This document shows positions 57,676 to 64,000 of a stretch of DNA of 64,000 nucleotides, piece by piece. The notes under the pieces were generated by a model. The model did no database searches, was not told the DNA's origin, and worked only from the letters and a program-made list of their open reading frames with translations. Origin of the DNA: Gymnogyps californianus (taxonomy: Eukaryota > Chordata > Aves > Accipitriformes > Cathartidae); contig NW_026114235.1 of NCBI RefSeq assembly GCF_018139145.2, positions 558,001 through 622,000 of the forward strand. The letters run 5' to 3'. The stretch's first letter is position 1. Every line of letters starts with the position of its first letter. A program made the translations under genes and the position numbers.

Positions 57676-60600
57676 TCTCAATGTGCAATACATCATAGAA
57701 AACAAATGAAGATATCAGGGCTACACAGCCAAAATCTAATAGATCCTTCATGGACTGAAGAACATGCTGGACAAGAGCAGCCCAGCAGGAGAACTCAGGT
57801 CCCTCAAGGACTTTGCTGATTGTAGCTAGTGTAAAACAAATGCAGATGTGTGTACCAAGACTGCTGACCATTCTCTTACAGTATGGTGAGGTCCAAAGAT
57901 ATGTAGGGGTCCAGTAAGAATCAGCATCTAGCTTCAAAACTGGAAGAAAAACAGGCATGCCATAAGTGGGAATTTCTAAGACTAACTTTTGTCTCTTCAG
58001 AAATGTGTTGCCTCTGGATGAATCAAGTGTGTAGATTTGTAGTGCTACATTAATGCAGAATACACTAGTGGTTGAACTCCAGGCTGGTTTCCTTGGTTAA
58101 GCAAAGTGCGTCCATAATCAAAACATTGGTTAATTAAATTCACCCTGATATTTTTTGATTTGCAGTCCTGTTAAAAGAGTTAAAAAAACATGAATTAATC
58201 ACAAAACATGTAAGGCTGGCTGAATCACACTATGACACTGGAATTGCTTCTCAGTTTCAATGCTGGTCACTGAAAATTTATTCTTCTTTTTGAAGAAAAA
58301 ATTAGATTTTCAGATAATCTTAGAAATCCAATAGTGTGTCTTTTAAAAAAAATGTAATCAAAACTAATAATAGTGAAAGGCTTAGAATATTGGATTTCTT
58401 TCTAGTATTGCAGGATATTTGAGCAGTATGTTGTCAATAATGCAGATAATTTTAATATTAAATCATCAAATGACAAACAAAACAGCAAACTTTAAAATCA
58501 AGGATCATGAGCATTACTCTTCTGAAAAGTTGAGATCATTAGAAAACCATTTATTGTGTAAATACTCTTAAAGAGGATTAATTACCCTATTTTACTTAAA
58601 TATCACTCAACCATTATTTTCATGTTATAACTCCTAAAAATTAAATTAGGAACATGAAAAATATTAAGATGAGCAGGTAGTATTAAAAGCAGCTTTAAAT
58701 TAATTCTATTTTCTTGGTTGCTTTAATATAGGAAAGAAAACTGTTTCAAACAAATTTCATGCTTTTTAAAGTCAATCTGTAGGAATCTTCCTTTTAAGTT
58801 GAATACCTGCATTCTTCCCAATGAAAATGCCCCCCAAAACACCAGAATTAATTTATAGAATAGGATAAAATAAGTTATTCCTTTAAAGAAAAAGTTAACA
58901 TACCATTTGACTGACCTGGGAAGGTATCAGAAGCACACAAGAAAAAGCCTCCTATCAAATAAATTACTTCTGAGGTTCAAAAAATATTTAGAAGAAACAA
59001 TAGAAGATTACACTCTAAAATAAAATTAATTCATTATGCTTGTTTAGGATGTAATCTTGAAATATTTACCCATATGTTTACCATAATATTTTGAAAATAC
59101 TTCCAGACCTTGGTATATATAAAGGAGAGTAAGCACACATGTCTTTGAATGATTAGCTGCTCTGTTACGGAAGCAGGGATGAATGAACCAAGTATAAACT
59201 CTGATTTTATTTCTTTATTTTAGCTGCTGCTAAAGACAAAATTACAGGACTTTATAGAGTACTATGTGTTTTAAAAAATACATGCCAAATTTGGCAGGTC
59301 AATGAGATCAAATTTTGAAAAAGATGAGATTATCGCTGATGTTCTGGTATCATTCCCTGCAGTCTTGCTTTCTGCAAAAAACAGACATACCTGGAGAAAA
59401 TCAAGGTGGAAGAAAACATCTGAGAATAAGTCATTCTACTGAAGCTCAGTTACAGTATGGATTCATTCATAAGAATCACCACCAGACTTACTAGAAAGAT
59501 TATTTTCTTCCATTTGTATAATATAACTCACCAGGGAAAAAAAAAAAGAAAAAAAACACAAAAAAAACCTCCAAAACAACCCCAACCTACTGCGGCTTTA
59601 ATTCATCACAGCAGTACTCCCTGTGTTACAATGATATTGCTCCATTGCTGTCAAAGTTACATTACTGTAAAGCTAAGGGAATACAAAGATGAATCGGGTT
59701 ATTTTTCTGTAATATATATAAAGTACCTGATATCTAAGTCATACAATTCTCAGTCTCTCTTCTGTAGTAGGAATCAGGTTTAAGAAGTGTGAAAGGAATT
59801 GCAGAATATAAACGAAGTTTCCAATCTGAGCTTTCTCTATCCTTTTTGTGGGAGATGGTTTATGGGAGCTTTTCATTTTCACTATGAACGTCAACTAATG
59901 TTTACTTCTTAGACTTGGATTTTTCCCTCCTCCATATGGTTCCAATTCATTGAAGATCATGCTTTGTTTCCAGAAGTCTTTAGATACTCAATCCTTACTT
60001 TTACAAAGCAAGGTCATTCTATATTGTCTTCTTGATCTTTTATCAATAGTACAATGCTAATCCCTCTGTAAGACTTTTAGTAGCATAGAGATTTTGAAAC
60101 AGTAGCAAATAAATCCAACCAAAACATGCTTGCTTTTGTATGTTGAGTGTCCATATTCCCTTTATTAAAGACACCTAATCTGAAAGGTTCAAGTTCAAAA
60201 AGATGATCTCTTGTTTCAGTCCACTTATATTAATATATTTATTTAATTTTCAGCTGAGCTAGACTACATACTCAGTCACAATCAGAAAATGAGTTATTGG
60301 ATTGAAGGGGATGAGGAAAAGGAAAGAGAAGAATTCCTTTCATAGAGCCAACTTTCATGATCTCCTTCAGTTTAAAACTTTTGTTCTTGTATTTTAGGGA
60401 TACAATCCAATGACAGAAATCAGGATACAGTTAATGTCTTAAAACTGAATTGGATGACCTCCCTGCTAGCTGAGTCATCTGTATGTTCATAAGTTTTTCA
60501 ACACAAACTATAAAAAAAAAAAGAACTGTGGCTCTTTAATTTAAAAATGCTATAGTGAGACCTGTTCATCAGGAAAGTGCATGAGAAAAAAAAAATACAC

Positions 60601-62540
60601 CAGAAATGAGGAAACACCAAAGCACCAGATACAAATGTCTCCTCCATTTGAGTATGCCTAAATGAGACTTGTATTCCAATATTTTCAAAAGCCTTCTTTA
60701 TTTATGATGAGCCAAATCTAAAATCCAGATTTCTCCCAGAATTTAGATGCTCAGGATTGGAATTTGAATTTTCTATGCTGCATCTTCTCATCCATCAAAG
60801 CATTGCACCTGAATCTCTATTACCTAAGTTTAAGAAAAAGAAAAAACCAGCACTTTTTGTTCTTTCCTTGTTCCCTCTGCAGGTATAGAAACTCAGTTCA
60901 GTACAACCTCACACAGGTTTTCCACTTCAAACTGTAAAACCAGCTACTATTTATTGTTAAAATGCTGCAGTGAAATTCATTCACTGAGAAAATCAGACAC
61001 ATATTCCAGTTAAATACATTCTAAAAACGAGGGGCTATAAAAATCCCAGAGGTACAGAGTATTCCTAAATTTAAGTATGGACTTCCCTACATGGAAAAAA
61101 GAAAAATTTAAATGCCTGATTAGCTGGCACCCATCTATCTTCAGTACAACTTTAAGTACAAGTTTAATTCTTCTTATAGATTTACATTCATTGTTGAATT
61201 GGGACCTGATTAACATGAGTTACTCCAGTTGTGATTCAGCTCTTGGCGATGTCATTGCATCCTACTCTTTGGCTCTAACCTAAAAGAAATATCTTGCAAT
61301 AGAAAAAAAAATACGCAATCAAACCCAACTCATTGAATTACCCTCCATCTGGCTTTCTGAGGGTGCCCCAATCTTATTGTTAATGCTCTTTTGGATTAAA
61401 ACATGTTGCTAACGGACTTCTGTGTTATATGCAGAACTGATCATAGGTGCAATACTAAGCAGATAAGTAGTACATAAAAATATATTTTAAGGGTGAGTAT
61501 GTTCACCTTTCTCAACTATGCTGAGACTTCAGAAACTTTATGCAGATAGCTGCTTTTTCAAGTAGGCTGAGAAAACTTCCGGTTACTCTGAGGAAAATTT
61601 AAACAAATGCTAAGGGCATTTCTTTTTTTTTAACAATTGAGAAAAGAAAGGCACAAAAGCATTCTCAGTGGTTCATATTAAGTAGGATAATTCAGAATTA
61701 GGTATAAAATATATCTTCCAAACAAAATCAGTGATCATTTAATACTGAAAGGGTATTTAAAATATTACACTTTCAATGATTAAAAGCAGAATGTGAAGAA
61801 AATATTTATTGCAAACATTTTCATTCCTAGACAGATTATCTCTGGTCATGAAACAGTGCTGGAAAGTGAATTTCTTTGTTTCATGAAGAGCAGTCTTTTT
61901 CAAAGCAAAATTAGTGCCTTCTCTGTCCTACTATTGACCTCAACTTGGACCTGTCTGGACCACCCTTACTAGAATGGGAGGTAACAAAGTCCCCAGGCTG
62001 GCTCAGCTCTAGGTTTCAGTTAAGCAGAGACTATCAATCATGCAAAATTAAGTGTAGTGGTTTTGTGATGTGGACATTTACTAGGAACTGAACTGAGATC
62101 ACCAAACACTTCATTTACATTTCCAAGGAACACTCAAATGAACATCAGGACATTAAAGTAACATTTCTGAAATTTTTAACAATTGTTGGGTGATATAGCA
62201 ATCTAATTTAAGAAATTAGTGAAATTATATTGTATTGAAATTTAGTGTTTAAAAGTTAAAAAAATAAAATGTTTTGCTTTAAAACAAGTTTTATTATCCT
62301 GTATGCAATAAGGAAATATAACATTTACAAGAGAAATTGTCATGAATTATTTATATTATTTATATTTAAATCAGCATGAAAAATTGAAGAAAAAGAAAAT
62401 TCAAAACATTATGCAAAAGTAAATACTTTTAAAATTCAATTTTTGAAACTTTTAATGCTTATATTCCAAGTATGATACAGCAAAATACAGCAGACTATCC
62501 ACATCACCTAACATTATTCCATTCAACCTTGATTTCTTGC
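57676..62540. other. AT-rich intergenic sequence
   Basis: No gene or interspersed repeat recognised; several A-runs occur (for example near 59540 and 60515). Confidence 0.6.
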
Positions 62541-62545
62541 CCATC

Positions 62546-63658
62546 TGTATTGGGTTGGCATGGCAAGGTTTTGGTAGCGGGGGGGGGCTACAGGGGTGGC
62601 TTCTGTGAGAAGACGTCAGAAGCTTCCCCTATGTCCAATAGAGCCAATGCCAGCCGGCTCCAAGATGGACCCACTGCTGGCCAAGGCCGAGCCCATCAGC
62701 AACAGTGGTAGCGCCTCTGGGATAACATATTTAAGAAAGGGAAAAGAAGTTACAGGGGAGTTGCAGTTGCAGCCAGAGAGAGCGGAGTGAGAATATGTGA
62801 GAGGAACAACTCTGCAGACCCCAAGGTCAGGGAAGAAGGAGGGGGAGGAGGTGCTCCAGGCGCTGGAGCAGAGATTCCCCTGCAGCCTGTGGTGAAGACC
62901 ATGGTGAGGCAGGCTGTCCCCCTGCAGCCCATGGAGGTTAATGGTGGAGCAGATATCCACCTGCAGCCCATGGAGGACCCCATGCTGGAGCAGGTAGATG
63001 CCCGAAGGAGGCTGTGACCCCGTGGGAAGCCCGCGCTGGAGCAGGCTCCTGGCAGGACCTGTGACCCCATGGAGAGAGGAGCCCACGCTGAAGCAGGTTT
63101 GCTGGCAGGACTTGTGACCCCGCAGGGGGGACCCATGCTGGAGCAGTCTGTTCCTGAAGGACTGTACCCTGTGGAAGGGACCCATGTTGGAGAAGTCCGT
63201 GGAGGACTGTCTCCTGTGGGACAGACCCCACGCTGGAGCAGGGGAAGAGTGTGAGTCCTCCTCCCCCTGAGGAGGAAGGAGTGGCAGAAACAACGTGTGA
63301 TGAACTGACCACAACCCCCATTCCCATCCCCCTGCACTGCTGGCGGGAGAGGAGGTAGAGGAATCGGGAGCACAGCTGAGCCTGGGAAGAAGGGAGGGGT
63401 GGGGAGAAGGTGTTTTTTTAAGATTTTGGTTTTATTTCTCATTATCCTACTCTGATTTGATTAGTAATGAATTAAATTAATTTTTTCCCCAAGTCGAGTC
63501 TGTTTTGCCCATGACAGTAATTGGTGAGTGATCTCCCTGTCCTTATCTCGACCCATGAGCGTTTCATTATATTTTCTCTCCCCTGTCCAGCTGAGGAGGG
63601 GGAGCGATAGAGCGGCTTTGGTGGGCACCTGGCATCCAGCCTGGGTCAACCCACCACA
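62546..63658 (+). mobile_element. Solo LTR, family C copy 4 (ERVL-like)
   Basis: A 1113-bp LTR from TGTATTGGGTTGGC to CCCACCACA. A perfect 5-bp duplication, CCATC, lies at 62541-62545 and 63659-63663. The CCAAT box is mutated to CCCAT; the ATATTTAA is kept. AATAAA is changed to AATGAA with ATTAAA nearby at 63471-63476. Its minisatellite has six cores and lacks the unit containing TTCATGAAGAACTGTAGCCC. Confidence 0.92.
62870..63245 (+). repeat. ~45-bp minisatellite inside family-C LTR copy 4
   Basis: Six units with a CATGCTGGAGCAG-like core. One unit found in copies 1-3 is absent, which gives a different array length in a copy that is otherwise collinear. Confidence 0.8.
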
Positions 63659-63663
63659 CCATC

Positions 63664-64000
63664 AAAAACTCTCAGAGATCTGACAAGCTCTCTAGAAGTC
63701 AAGAAGTGGAGGAATGTTTTTTTATTATTATTAATGTAGTACCTAGAAGTCCCCCAGTGATGGAGATCCTATTGCTTTCAGTACTACTTAAAGTTTGAGA
63801 CTTTGTCCATCTCAAAGGGTTTATCATTCCACATAGAAAATAAAACCTACAAAGTGAGGGGGTTGGGGGCGAGGAAACAGGAAAGCAAAATGTAGTTATT
63901 TTGCAGAGCTGGCAACACAAGGCAACACGGCACAGTGCCCTCACTGTCAGATGACACTGCCTCCCCTAAGAGAGGCAGTTATAAAATGTTTTGCTGTAAG
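63664..64000. other. Intergenic sequence to window end
   Basis: Nothing recognisable. Confidence 0.6.

Noticed and set aside
57632..57958. 108-codon minus-strand frame beside the deleted CR1
   Set aside because: It only partly overlaps CR1 ORF1 and in a different frame; the rest has no recognisable content.

Overview
The window looks like an intergenic gene desert from a bird nuclear genome. The evidence is the repeat content: three chicken-repeat-1 (CR1) LINE copies and eleven LTRs of related ERVL-like (class III) families with TG...CA ends and 5-bp target duplications. I found no exon, tRNA, rRNA or CRISPR array that I can support as a host gene. Every convincing coding signal belongs to a retroelement, and all of these are damaged.

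Layout. 464-1572 is a 5'-truncated CR1 on the minus strand. 4861-6012, 8866-9944, 51687-53435 and 62546-63658 are four solo LTRs of an unusual ~1.1 kb family (called C here) that carries an internal ~45-bp minisatellite. 6225-6900 is an old L2-like LINE relic. 14034-14624 (-), 22496-23091 (+) and 40614-41215 (+) are solo LTRs of a ~0.6 kb family (B), and 30489-31074 (+) is a form intermediate between B and A. 18501-22330 is a nearly complete CR1 (-), with an SGNH-esterase ORF1 and an endonuclease/reverse-transcriptase ORF2. 32335-39495 is a complete provirus with two family-A LTRs, a tRNA-Lys-type primer site and one continuous gag-pol frame interrupted by five in-frame stops. Family-A solo LTRs lie at 47619-48245 (-) and at 51872-52473 (-), the second nested inside a family-C LTR. 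56848-57675 is a CR1 (-) that has lost nearly all of ORF2. Faint MIR-like and other old repeats lie at 29101-29338 and 23471-23600. The remainder is AT-rich sequence with no recognised feature.

How the parts relate. The provirus is the only element with internal coding capacity for its family; the nine solo LTRs are the usual product of LTR-LTR recombination. The final ~120 bp of A, B and C LTRs align by eye, which suggests one LTR lineage that diversified in its upstream part. The most interesting points are the provirus gag, which has a hydrophobic N-terminus and five 30-bp repeats; the same-frame amber stop at the gag/pol junction; and the variable minisatellite in the family-C LTRs. Ages and family names are inferred by eye, without a database search.
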